DNA of 64,000 nt from positions 62,001 to 126,000 of the forward strand of contig NW_027488832.1 of the NCBI RefSeq assembly GCF_050948215.1. Reading direction: 5' to 3'. Below are positions 8,792 through 19,231 of the stretch, piece after piece (position 1 is the stretch's first letter; each line of letters begins with the position of its first letter). Position numbers and translations under genes: made by a program. This DNA comes from Halictus rubicundus. Lineage: Eukaryota; Arthropoda; Insecta; Hymenoptera; Halictidae. The notes under the pieces are model-generated. The model did not search any database and was not told where the DNA came from. It saw only the letters and a program-made list of their open reading frames with translations.

Positions 8792-11700
8792 ATCCTCTAT
8801 CCTATCCTATCCTGTATCCTATCCTCTATCCTATCCTCTATCCTATCCTATACTCTATCCTATACTATCCTCTGTCCTATCCTATTTTCTATCCTATCCT
8901 ATCCTGCATCGTATCCTGTACTCTATCCTATCCTATCCTCTATCCTATCCTCTATCCTATCCTCTATCCTATCCTCTATCCTATCCTCTATCCTGTCCTA
9001 TACTCTATCCTATCCTTTCCTCCATCCTATCCTCTATCCTATCCTCTATCCTGTCCAATACTCTATCCTATCCCATCCTCTATCCTATCCTATCCCCTAT
9101 CCTATCCTATCCTCTATGCTATCCTCTATGCTATCCGCTATCCTATCCTCTATCCAATCCTCTATCCTATCCTCTATCCTATCCTTTCCTCCATCCTATC
9201 ATTTATCCTATCCTCTATCCTGTCCAATACTCTATCCTATCCCATCCTCTATCCTATCCTCTATGCTATCCTCTATGCTATCCGCTATCCTATCCTCTAT
9301 CCTATCCTCTATCCTACCCTATCCTCTATCCTATCCTATATCCTATCCGCTATCCTATCCTCTATCCTATCCTATACTCTATCCTATACTATCCTCTGTA
9401 CTATCCTATTTTCTATCCTATCCTATCCTCCATCCTATCCTATCCTCTATTCTATCCTATCCTCTATCCTATACTATCCTCTATCCTATCCTATCCTCTA
9501 TCCTATCCTATCCTCTATCCTATCCTTTCCTCTATCCTATCCTATCCTCTATCCTATCCTGTCCTCTATGCTATCCTATCCTCTATTATATCCTATCCTC
9601 TATCCTATCCTATCCTCTATCCCATCCTATCCTCTATCCGATCCTCTATCCTATCCTATCCTGTATCCTATCCCATCCTCTATCAGATCCTCTATCCTAT
9701 CCTATCATCTATCCTATCCTCTATCGTATCCTATACTCTATCCTATACTCCAGCCTATCCTCTATCCTATCCTATCCTCTATCCTATCCTATCCTCTATC
9801 CTATCCTTTCCTCAATCCTATTATATCCTCTATCCTATCCTATCCTCCATCCTATCCTATCCTCTATCCTATCCTATCCTCTATCCAATCCTATCCTCTA
9901 TCCTATCCTATCCTCTATCCAATTCTATCCTCTATCCTAACATATCCTCTATCCCTCGTTATCCTCTATCCTATCCTATCTTGTATCCTATCCTATCCTC
10001 TTTCCTATCTTATCCTCTATCCTATCCTCTATCCTATCCTCTATCCTATCCTCTATCCTATCCTATCCTCTATCCTATCCTCTATCCTAGCCTCTATCCT
10101 ATCCTATCATGTATCCTATCCTATCCTCTATCCTATCCTTTCCTCTATCCTATCCTATCCTCTATCCTATCCTATCCTTTATCCTATCCTATCCTCTACC
10201 CTATCCTATCCTCTATCCTATACTATCCTCTACCTTATCCTATCCTCTATCCTATCCAATTACCTATCCTATCCTCTATCCTATCCTTTCCTCTATCCTA
10301 TCCTATCCTCTATCCGATCCTATCCTCTATCCGATCCTCTATCCTATCCTATCATCTATCAGATCCTCTATCCTATCCTATCATCTATCCTATCCTCTAT
10401 ACCATCCTCTATCCTATCCTATCCTCTATCTGATCCTCTATCCTATCCTATCCTCTATCCTATCCTCAATCCTATCCTATCCTCTATCCTATCCTATCCT
10501 CTATCCTATCCTATCCTCTATCCTATCCTATCCTCTATCCTATCCTATCCTCTTTCCTATCCTATCCTCTATCCGATCCTATCCTCTATCCTATCCTATC
10601 CTCTATCCTATCCTATCCTGTATCCTATCCTCTATCCTATCCTCTATCCTATCCTATACTCTATCCTATACTATCCTCTGTCCTATCCTATTTTCTATCC
10701 TATCCTATCCTCCATCGTATCCTGTCCTCTATCCTATACTATCCTCTATCCTATCCTATCTTCTATTATATATTATACTATATCCTATCCAATCCTCTAT
10801 CCTATCCTCTATCCTATCCTCTATCGTATCCTCTCCTCTATCGTATCCTATCCTTTATCCTATCCTATCCTCTATCCTTTCCTCTATCCTATCCTATCCT
10901 GTATCCTATCCTATCCTCTATCCTATCCTATCCTCTATCCTATCCTATCCTCTATCCTATCCTATCCTCTATCCTATCCTCTATCCTATCCTATCCTCTA
11001 TCCTATCCTATCCTCTATATTATCCTATCCTCTATTCTATCCTATCCTCTATCCTATCCTCTATCCTATCCTCTATCCTATGCTATCCTCTATCCTATCC
11101 TATCCTCTATCCTATCCTCTAACGTATCCTATCCTCTAACGTATCCTATCCTCTATCCTATCCTATCCTCTATCCTATCCTATCTTCCATCCTATACTAT
11201 CCTCTATCCTATCCTCTATAGTATCATCCATCCTATCCTATCCACTTTCCTATCCTTTCCTCTATCCTGTCCTCTATCCTATCCTATCCTCTATCCTATC
11301 CTATCCTCTATCTTATCCTATCCTCTATTCTATACTATCCTCTACCTTATCCTATCCTCTATCCTTTCCTCTATCCTATCCTATCCTCTATCCTATCCTT
11401 TCCTCTATCCTATCCTATCCTCTATCCTATCCTATCCTCTATCTTATCCTATCCTCTATTCTATACTATCCTCTACCTTATCCTATCCTCTATCCTTTCC
11501 TCTATCCTATCCTATCCTCTATCCTATCCTTTCCTCTATCCTATCCTATCCTCTATCCTATCCTATCCTCTATCCTAACCTATCCTCTATCCTATCCTTT
11601 CCTCTATCCTATCCTATCCTCTATCCTATCCTATCCTCTATCCGATTCTCTATCCTATCCTATCCTGTATCCTATCCTATCCTCTATCCTATCCTATCCT

Positions 11701-12440
11701 CTATAATATCCTATCCTCTATCCTATCCTATCCTCTATCCCATCCTATCCTCCATCCTATCCTATCCTCTATTATATCCTATCCTCTATCCTATACTATC
11801 CTCTATCCTATCCTATCCTCTATCCTATCCTATCCTCTATCCTATCCTCTATCGTATCCTATCCTCTATCCTGTCCTATCCTCTATCCTATCCTATCTTC
11901 CATCCTATACTATCCTCTATCCTATCCAATCCTCTATCCTATCCTCTATCCTATCATCCATCCTATCCTATCCACTTTCCTATCCTTTCCTCTATCCTAT
12001 CCTCTATCGTATCCTATCCTCTATCCTATCCTATCCTCTTTCCTATCTTATCCTCTATCCTATCCTATCCTCTATCCTATCCTATCCTCTATCCTATCCT
12101 ATCCTGTATCCTATCCTCTATCCTATCCTCTATCCTATCCTATACTCTATCCTATACTATCCTCTGTCCTATCCTATTTTCTATCCTATCCTATCCTGCA
12201 TCGTATCCTGTACTCTATCCTATCCTATCCTCTATCCTATCCTATCTTCTATTATATAATATACTCTATCCTATCCAATCCTCTATCCTATCCTCTATCC
12301 TATCTTATCCTCTATCCTATACTATCCTCTATCCTATCCTATCCTCTATCCTATACTATCCTCTATCCGATCCTCTATCATATCCTATCCTCTATCCTAT
12401 CCTATCCTCTATCCTATCCTATCCTCTAACCTATCCTATC
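8792..12440 (+). repeat. TATCC satellite, block 3a
   Basis: The 17-mer/12-mer array resumes in the same orientation. 12-mers are unusually common in 8930-9370, where TATCCTC-spaced pairs dominate. A block at about 9560-9700 with GTCCTCTATGC, TATTATATCC and CTATCCCATCC repeats the block seen at 700-840 and 2180-2320. A local tandem duplication is visible at 11311/11442 (131 bp, word TCTTATCCTA). No genes. Confidence 0.95.
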
Positions 12441-14602
12441 CTCTATCCTATCCTATCCCCTATGATATCCTATCCTCTATCCTATCCTCTATCATATCCA
12501 ATCCTGTATCGTATCCTCTATCCTATCCTATCCTCTATCCTATCCTATCCTCTATCCTATCCTATCCTATCCTCTATCCTATCCTATCCTCTATCCTATC
12601 CTTTCCTCAATCCTATTATATCCTCTATCCTATCCTATCCTCTATCCTATCCTATCCTCCTTCCTAAGCTATCCTCTATAATATCCTATCCTCTATCCTA
12701 TCCTATCCTCTATCCTATCCTATCCTGTATAATATCCTATCCTCTATCCTATCCTATCCTCTATAATATCCTATCCTCTATCCTATCCTATCCTCTATCC
12801 CATCCTATCCTCCATCCTATCCTATCCTCTATTCTATCCTATCCTCTATCCTATACTATCCTCTATCCTATCCTATCCTCTATCCTGTCCTATCCTCTAT
12901 CCTATCCTATCTTCCATCCTATACTATCCTCTATCCTATCCAATCCTCTATCCTATCCTCTATCCTATCATCCATCCTATCCTATCCACTTTCCTATCCT
13001 TTCCTCTATCCTATCCTCTATCCTATCCTATCCTCTATCCTATCCTATCCTCTATCCTATCCTATCCTCTTTCCTATCCTATCCTCTATCCTATCCTATC
13101 CTCTATCCTATCCTATCCTCTATCCTATCCTATCCTGTATCCTATCCTCTATCCTATCCTCTATCCTATCCTATAATCTATCCTATACTATCCTCTGTCC
13201 TATCCTATTTTCTATCCTATCCTATCCTGCATCGTATCCTGTACTCTATCCTATCCTATCCTCTATCCTATCCTATCCTCCTTCCTAAGCTATCCTCTAT
13301 CCTATCCTATCCTCTATCCTATCCTATCCTCTATCCTATCCTATCCTGTATAATATCCTATCCTCTATCCTATCCTATCCTCTATAATATCCTATCCTCT
13401 ATCCTATCCTATCCTCTATCCCATCCTATCCTCCATCCTATCCTATCCTCTATTCTATCCTATCCTCTATCCTATACTATCCTCTATCCTATCCTATCCT
13501 CTATCCTATCCTATCCTCTATCCTGTCCTATCCTCTATCCTATCCTATCTTCCATCCTATACTATCCTCTATCCTATCCAATCCTCTATCCTATCCTCTA
13601 TCCTATCATCCATCCTATCCTATCCACTTTCCTATCCTTTCCTCTATCCTATCCTCTATCCTATCCTATCCTCTATCCTATCCTATCCTCTATCCTATCC
13701 TATCCTCTTTCCTATCCTATCCTCTATCCTATCCTATCCTCTATCCTATCCTATCCTCTATCCTATCCTATCCTGTATCCTATCCTCTATCCTATCCTCT
13801 ATCCTATCCTATAATCTATCCTATACTATCCTCTGTCCTATCCTATTTTCTATCCTATCCTATCCTGCATCGTATCCTGTACTCTATCCTATCCTATCCT
13901 CTATCCTATCATATCTTCTATTATATAATATACTCTATCTTATCCAATCCTCTATCCTATCCTCTATCCTATCCTATCCTCTATCCTATACTATCCTCTA
14001 TCCGATCCTCTATCATATCCTATCCTCTATCCTATCCTATCCTCTATCCTATCCTATCCTCTAACCTATCCTATCCTGTATCTTATCCTATCCTCTATGA
14101 TATCTTATCCTCTATCCTATCCTCTATCATATCCAATCCTGTATCGTATCCTCTATCCTATCCTATCCTCTATCCTATCCTATCCTCTATCCTATCCTAT
14201 CCTATCCTCTATCCTATCCTATCCTGTATCCTATCCTATCCTCTATATTATCCTATCCTCTATTCTATCCTATCCTCTATCCTATCCTATCATCTATCCC
14301 ATTTTATCCTCTATCCTATCCTCTATCCTATCCTCTATCCTATCCTATCCTCTATCCTATCCTATCCTCTATCCTATCCTATCCTCTATCCTATCCTATC
14401 CTCTACCCTATCCTCTACCCTATCCTCTATCCTATCCTATCCTCTATCCTATCCTATTCTCTATCCTATAATATCCTCCATCCTATCCAATCCTCTATCC
14501 TATCCTCTATCCTATCATCCATCCTATCCTATCCACTTTCCTATCCTTTCCTCTATCCTATCGTGTCCTCCATCCTGCCATATAGCCCATAATATCGTAT
14601 CC
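12441..14602 (+). repeat. TATCC satellite, block 3b with 621-bp and 1,635-bp higher-order repeats
   Basis: The rare word TTCCTAAGCT occurs at 12661 and 13282, and CCTGTATAAT recurs with the same 621-bp offset. The stretch starting TATGATATC at about 12461 recurs at about 14096 (offset 1,635 bp). The block ends in the HOR word ATATAGCCCATAATATCG followed by TATCC, where the Copia element is inserted. No genes. Confidence 0.9.
14598..14602 (+). repeat. Target-site duplication TATCC, left of Copia copy 1
   Basis: TATCC directly precedes the LTR, and TATCC also directly follows the other LTR (19232-19236). Five bases is the usual Copia duplication size. Empty versions of the same HOR site in this window (for example near 20115) have a single TATCC followed by TCTATCC at this point, which supports the duplication. 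Confidence 0.85.
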
Positions 14603-14881
14603 TGTTGCGGTTATATTGGTGAAGAGTTTTGCAGCACAGAGTATCAAGAAAAGTTTTAATATAAGAAAGCAGATAAATACAGATGATAGATCAAAAGGAG
14701 AAGTACATTGATAAAGCGACTGCCTTGTACACGTATTCATACCGGACTGAAGGTGCGGTCGGTTCCTCGCGAATCGCTCGAGCCAATAGGCGTAACGCAT
14801 CCCCTCTTATCATAATTACGGAGAAGCGCGCGAGTCTTTCTCATTCAAATAGGAGATCTCTTAATACATACATTCTTAACA
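14603..14881 (-). repeat. Copia copy 1, 3' LTR
   Basis: This is a 279-bp direct repeat of 18953-19231. In element orientation it starts TGTTAAGAATG and ends CCGCAACA, giving TGTT...AACA ends. No canonical AATAAA was seen. It is identical to the third LTR at 63026-63304 at the one site where the two LTRs of copy 1 differ. Confidence 0.97.
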
Positions 14882-14891
14882 CTCTCCCTAG
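14882..14891 (-). other. Copia copy 1 polypurine tract
   Basis: On the - strand CTAGGGAGAG ends directly at the TGTTAAG start of the 3' LTR. A purine run abutting the 3' LTR is the priming site for plus-strand DNA synthesis in LTR elements. Confidence 0.85.
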
Positions 14892-14924
14892 ATCGATAGT
14901 TTGATGAAATATAAGACCGCTATT

Positions 14925-17900
14925 TTAACATATATTACCCTTGTGAACAAGTCCCAACTTTCGTCGTAATTCTATAAATTTTGGCTTCGCCAGCGCCTTT
15001 GTACATATGTCCGCGAGTTGGTCATTACTTTTAATATGAGAAACAATAATTTCACCCCTCGCATACAAGTCTCTTATGTAGTGACATTTAACATCTATGT
15101 GTTTTGTTCGTTGATGGAATTCTGGATTTTTTACCAGCTTTACAGCGCTCATGTTATCCACAAATAAAGAGACATCATTTTTATAATCATTGCTACACTC
15201 AAATACTAGGTTTTTGAGCCACACTATTTCTTTGGCCGCCGCTGCCGCGCTTACATACTCGGCTTCGGTCGTCGAGAGTGCAATGCACGTTTGTCTTTTG
15301 CTTCGCCAGGTTACTGCAGCGCCTGCATATTTGCAGACTATACCTGATGTCGACTTACGAGTCTCCTTGTCTCCAGCGAAATCGGCATCGCTGTACGCTT
15401 CTAAATTGCCCTTTTTACAATAAAGTAAACCTAAATCTAATGTACCTTTTACATATCTTAATATTCGCTTGACAAGTGAGTAATGCGCTTCACTCGGATT
15501 TTCTAACGCTCTTGAAGCAATATTTAACGCAAAGCTAATATCTGGTCTACTAACAACCTGTAAAAACATAAGATTTCCTACAGCTTCCCTGTACGGTACT
15601 GGATTACTTTCTTTTCCGGAAACAGATGAATCCCATCCAACATCTATAGGTGTTGACACACTATTGGCATTACTTAAATTGAACTTCTCTAAAACCTTAT
15701 TTGCATATTTTTCCTGACTTATAAAAAAGGAGCCATTGTCCAATTTATGAATTTCTAAACCAAGGAAGAGGTTAACATCCTTCGTGCTGGTAACTTCAAA
15801 CCGTTTACATAATTGATTCAAAAACTTATCCAAAAGATTTTCGTTTGTTGCAGCCAACAGCCCATCATCTACATAAATACCAAGAAGTATTCTTTCGTTC
15901 CCCCTTTTATAAACATAAAAACATGGGTCAGCTGAGCACTTAAGAAAACCGAAATCTTCGAGAAATTTAGCAAAATGTTCCGTCCAGCACCTTGGTGCTT
16001 GCTTGAGCCCATATAGACTTTTTAACAATTTGCAAACCCGCGTAGTACCATCATGAAAACCATCTGGTTGTTTCATGTATATATCCTCTTTAAGAGTTCC
16101 GTACAAGAAAGCAGTTTTAACATCGAATTGAGCTAGATGCAAACCATCACGCGCTGCAATACATAATAAAACTCTCACTGTGTCAAACCGCAAAACAGGG
16201 CTAAAGGTTTCTGTATAATCAATTCCTTCGACTTGCGAACACCCTTTTATGACTAAACGTGCCTTATAACGCTCACTACCATCTGGATTTAGTTTCTTAG
16301 TAAAAACCCATCGATTATTAATAACTTTGTGCCCTTCCGGCTTTTCTACAAGTATCCAAGTTCTATTATCCTTTAACGAATTCATCTCTTCTTGCATCGC
16401 TCCTTTCCATTTGTTCCGATACAGTGACTTAATGGCATCATTATAATTCGAAGGTAAAGCTTCCGACAAATAAGTAAGTGGACAACCATAAAAATCTGTT
16501 TGTTTAATCTTAGTTCTATCTCGCAATTCCCTCGTATTGGAGTTACCTACACTTGAAGACTGCAAGGGTGCTTCTAGCTCATCTGACTTCTCATCGTCGG
16601 AATACACACTCCGGAAAGATTCGACATCACTTTCTATTTCCGAATTACTTGCAGCTACATGCTCTCCCTGAATATTTATTTTGGCTTGTTGTGGGATAAT
16701 CGTCTCTGCCTTAAACAGAACATCTCGACTTAAAATAACATCTCTCAAACTAGACACGAATACTCTATAGCCCTTGCAATTTTCAATGTAACCTACAAGA
16801 ACGCCTTTTACAGACTTCTTATCAAGCTTCCTACGCTTTTCGATTGGTACATGAATAAAACACTCGGTTCCGAAAATTTTTAAGTTACTTACATTCGCCG
16901 GTTTTCCAAACCATAACTCATAAGGAGTTTTACCTGGTAACTTTGTGGGACCTGTTCGATTAAGTACATACGCTGCCGTATTTAACGCTTCAGCCCACAG
17001 AAACAGAGGCAAGTCTGATTTTGCATAAATCATCGAACGTGCAGCTTCAACAAGAATGCGATTTTCCCGCTCTGCAACGCCATTCTGTTGCGGCGTGTAC
17101 GCAACATTTACGGTATGTTTAATACCTTCAGCCTCTAGAAAACACCTTACCTCCTTATTAACATATTCGGTACCTCCATCGCTATGGATTTCTTTTACAT
17201 TTTCTCCGAATCGATTTTTGATTTCATTACAAAAAACCTTTATCTTCTCAGAAACCTCTGATTTTTCTCGCAAGAAGTAAACTGTTCGAAAACTTGAAAA
17301 CTCATCTTTAAAAGTTAATAAATACCGCCTTTTACCAAGGGATTCCTGTTGCATGGGTCCGCATACATCGGTGTGTATCGCTTCACGTACTTTTGTAGCT
17401 CTTTCGACTCTCTCATGGAAACTCGACCTGTGATGCTTGCCATACGCACAGCCTTCACAAAAACTGTCAGACTCTGGAACATCAACGCCTATGCTACGCA
17501 AAAAACCTTTCACATGTCTCTTGTCCTGATGACAAAGTCGCTCATGCCATAGTTGTAGGGTACAATCAGCATCGCTCTTATCGACTGTATACACTTCCTT
17601 CTGAAAAACAACACGCATGTTGAGTTTGTATAAGCCGCCGCTCTCCGAGCCGGTCGCTATTGTCACCTCATTGCGCGTCAACACAAAACGCTGACCATAT
17701 TCTCTCAAAGAAAAATCTATACCTTTCTTAGCAGCTACCTTTACAGAAAATAAATTTCGTTTGAGTCTCGGAACATATAACACATCGTATATCATACCTG
17801 GCATTCGGCACCCATCAACAAACATTTCTACCTCTATATTCCCTTTACCATAAGCAGGAGTCTCGTCTCCATTTCCTAACCTAATCATTACCGGTATTTT

Positions 17901-18890
17901 AAAGTTCTCATAATCGCAAAACCAGTCTCTTCTTTTCGACATGTGATCCGTTGCACCTGAGTCGATCAACCAGCTGTCGCCCTCCGCAGCACCGTCACTG
18001 CTCCCGACGAACGCTTGTCGCACGGTCGAATCATTTCCCACATATTCTGCTCCTTCTCGCGAACTCGAACGTTCTCCTTGTTTTGGACAATTCTTCTTGA
18101 GATGACCCTTCGATCCACAGGAATAACAGCCAACACAATCCTTCTTAACATGACCTCTTAAACCGCATGTATAGCAAATAGGCACTTTCTTCTTCACTAT
18201 TTGCGCACCTTGAAACGGCTTGTTAGAGCCGTTACATCTTGAACGTCCTTTGCCATTCGTGTTTACCATCAAAGCGACTGACCTTGTATCCATTGTGTCT
18301 TGTTTTTGCAGTCGTGCTTCTTCAGACATTAAACGTGCCGTTAAATTTTCCAACGTCTTTCTCGAATCGTCGACTGAGTCCCACGCACTATGAAAGTGGT
18401 TAAATTTTGATGGTAAACTTGTTAAAGCACGTGATAGTAACATTGAGTCCGGAATTTCGCCACCTAGGCTCTTCATCTTGGTCGCAAGCTGATCCAGCTT
18501 CGCCAAATTATGCGCAACATCCTCATTGCAGTCCCATTCGTATTCATAAAATTGTTTTTGAATCAACGACAGATTCTCATCTGATTTCATGTCGTATACT
18601 GCGTTGAGTCTTTTCCACATCTCCCTTGCGGTGGTACAGTTAAATAGAAGAGTTAGTGGCTTCTTCTCAATCGTCGTAACGATTAATCTTCGAGCAGCTC
18701 TATCCGCTTTATCAAATTGATCGATTTTTTCAAGAGCATTAACACCACCATCCTTCGGTCGTGTTAGCCTACCTTCGCACACGTCCAGGAGATCAACTTC
18801 ATTTTCCAATAACGTGCGAACAATGAACCGCCATTGATGCCAGTTGTCCTTGTCTCGAAGTTTCTCGATCTTTAACTGCGTAGATTCCAT
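14925..18890 (-). CDS. Copia Gag-Pol polyprotein, intact, 1,321 residues
   Basis: One uninterrupted frame encodes the full set of retrotransposon functions. The start is taken at the ATG at 18890-18888 (protein begins MESTQLK); the frame extends four codons upstream only through a GTG, an unlikely eukaryotic start. Gag spans about 1-210. Two CX2CX4HX4C zinc knuckles follow (C239, C242, H247, C252 and C255, C258, H263, C268). The aspartic protease motif is DSGAT, with D310. The integrase has an HHCC finger (H449, H454, C478, C481) and a DD35E triad (D508, D571, E607). The reverse transcriptase has D923 in FDVKTAF and YVDD at 1006-1009. RNase H follows, with D1168, E1209 and D1245 in conserved motifs. 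The stop is TAA at 14927-14925. Integrase before RT identifies Copia. No frameshift or missing catalytic residue was seen. Confidence 0.97.
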   Translation of the reverse strand: MESTQLKIEKLRDKDNWHQWRFIVRTLLENEVDLLDVCEGRLTRPKDGGVNALEKIDQFDKADRAARRLIVTTIEKKPLTLLFNCTTAREMWKRLNAVYDMKSDENLSLIQKQFYEYEWDCNEDVAHNLAKLDQLATKMKSLGGEIPDSMLLSRALTSLPSKFNHFHSAWDSVDDSRKTLENLTARLMSEEARLQKQDTMDTRSVALMVNTNGKGRSRCNGSNKPFQGAQIVKKKVPICYTCGLRGHVKKDCVGCYSCGSKGHLKKNCPKQGERSSSREGAEYVGNDSTVRQAFVGSSDGAAEGDSWLIDSGATDHMSKRRDWFCDYENFKIPVMIRLGNGDETPAYGKGNIEVEMFVDGCRMPGMIYDVLYVPRLKRNLFSVKVAAKKGIDFSLREYGQRFVLTRNEVTIATGSESGGLYKLNMRVVFQKEVYTVDKSDADCTLQLWHERLCHQDKRHVKGFLRSIGVDVPESDSFCEGCAYGKHHRSSFHERVERATKVREAIHTDVCGPMQQESLGKRRYLLTFKDEFSSFRTVYFLREKSEVSEKIKVFCNEIKNRFGENVKEIHSDGGTEYVNKEVRCFLEAEGIKHTVNVAYTPQQNGVAERENRILVEAARSMIYAKSDLPLFLWAEALNTAAYVLNRTGPTKLPGKTPYELWFGKPANVSNLKIFGTECFIHVPIEKRRKLDKKSVKGVLVGYIENCKGYRVFVSSLRDVILSRDVLFKAETIIPQQAKINIQGEHVAASNSEIESDVESFRSVYSDDEKSDELEAPLQSSSVGNSNTRELRDRTKIKQTDFYGCPLTYLSEALPSNYNDAIKSLYRNKWKGAMQEEMNSLKDNRTWILVEKPEGHKVINNRWVFTKKLNPDGSERYKARLVIKGCSQVEGIDYTETFSPVLRFDTVRVLLCIAARDGLHLAQFDVKTAFLYGTLKEDIYMKQPDGFHDGTTRVCKLLKSLYGLKQAPRCWTEHFAKFLEDFGFLKCSADPCFYVYKRGNERILLGIYVDDGLLAATNENLLDKFLNQLCKRFEVTSTKDVNLFLGLEIHKLDNGSFFISQEKYANKVLEKFNLSNANSVSTPIDVGWDSSVSGKESNPVPYREAVGNLMFLQVVSRPDISFALNIASRALENPSEAHYSLVKRILRYVKGTLDLGLLYCKKGNLEAYSDADFAGDKETRKSTSGIVCKYAGAAVTWRSKRQTCIALSTTEAEYVSAAAAAKEIVWLKNLVFECSNDYKNDVSLFVDNMSAVKLVKNPEFHQRTKHIDVKCHYIRDLYARGEIIVSHIKSNDQLADICTKALAKPKFIELRRKLGLVHKGNIC

Positions 18891-18937
18891 TTTCAACTGC
18901 ACTAACTTTCTTACTCGATAAACTGACTTAAAGCAAG

Positions 18938-18952
18938 CCTGGGCCCATAACC
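18938..18952 (-). other. Copia copy 1 primer-binding site (initiator tRNA-Met, half-tRNA type)
   Basis: Directly downstream of the 5' LTR the element reads GGTTATGGGCCCAGG. Its complement, CCTGGGCCCATAACC on the + strand, matches the anticodon arm of eukaryotic initiator tRNA-Met, not its 3' end. Drosophila copia is known to prime from a cleaved 5' half of this tRNA, and its primer site has the same core (recalled from the family, not aligned here). Confidence 0.88.
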
Positions 18953-19231
18953 TGTTGCGGTTATATTGGTGAAGAGTTTTGCAGCACAGAGTATCAAGAA
19001 AAGTTTTAATATAAGAAAGCAGATAAATACAGATGATAGATCAAAAGGAGAAGTACATTGATAAAGCGACTGCCTTGTACACGTATTCATACCGGACTGA
19101 AGGTGCGGTCGGTTCCTCGCGAATCGCTCGAGCCAATGGGCGTAACGCATCCCCTCTTATCATAATTACGGAGAAGCGCGCGAGTCTTTCTCATTCAAAT
19201 AGGAGATCTCTTAATACATACATTCTTAACA
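18953..19231 (-). repeat. Copia copy 1, 5' LTR
   Basis: A 279-bp repeat of 14603-14881 with one substitution (19138 G for 14788 A). It would hold the element promoter; no strong TATA box is evident on the - strand. It is followed on the + strand by TATCC and by the satellite context seen at the empty sites. Confidence 0.97.

Larger units (their letters stand above)
14603..19231 (-). mobile_element. Full-length Copia LTR retrotransposon, copy 1
   Basis: This 4,629-bp element lies on the - strand. In element order it has a 5' LTR (18953-19231), a tRNA-Met-type primer site, one Gag-Pol frame, a polypurine tract and a 3' LTR (14603-14881). The two 279-bp LTRs differ only at 14788 (A) versus 19138 (G), so the insertion is young or recently gene-converted. 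The TATCC target duplication and empty sites in neighbouring HOR copies define the insertion point. With an intact polyprotein and matching LTRs, it has the parts of an autonomous element; whether it is active cannot be told. It belongs to the Copia (Pseudoviridae) lineage by domain order, with integrase before reverse transcriptase. Confidence 0.97.

Noticed and set aside
14558..14800. 80-codon - strand frame in the Copia LTR (repeated at 62981-63223, with a related frame at 18911-19150)
   Set aside because: It lies across the LTR and flanking satellite or internal sequence and its C-terminus changes with the flank. No recognised domain; shadow frame.
15190..17552. Short + strand frames inside the Copia coding region
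   Set aside because: Antisense shadows of the intact Gag-Pol frame.
18891..18902. Four-codon upstream extension of Gag-Pol starting at GTG
   Set aside because: GTG is not a usual eukaryotic start, and an ATG follows at 18890; the ATG was chosen.
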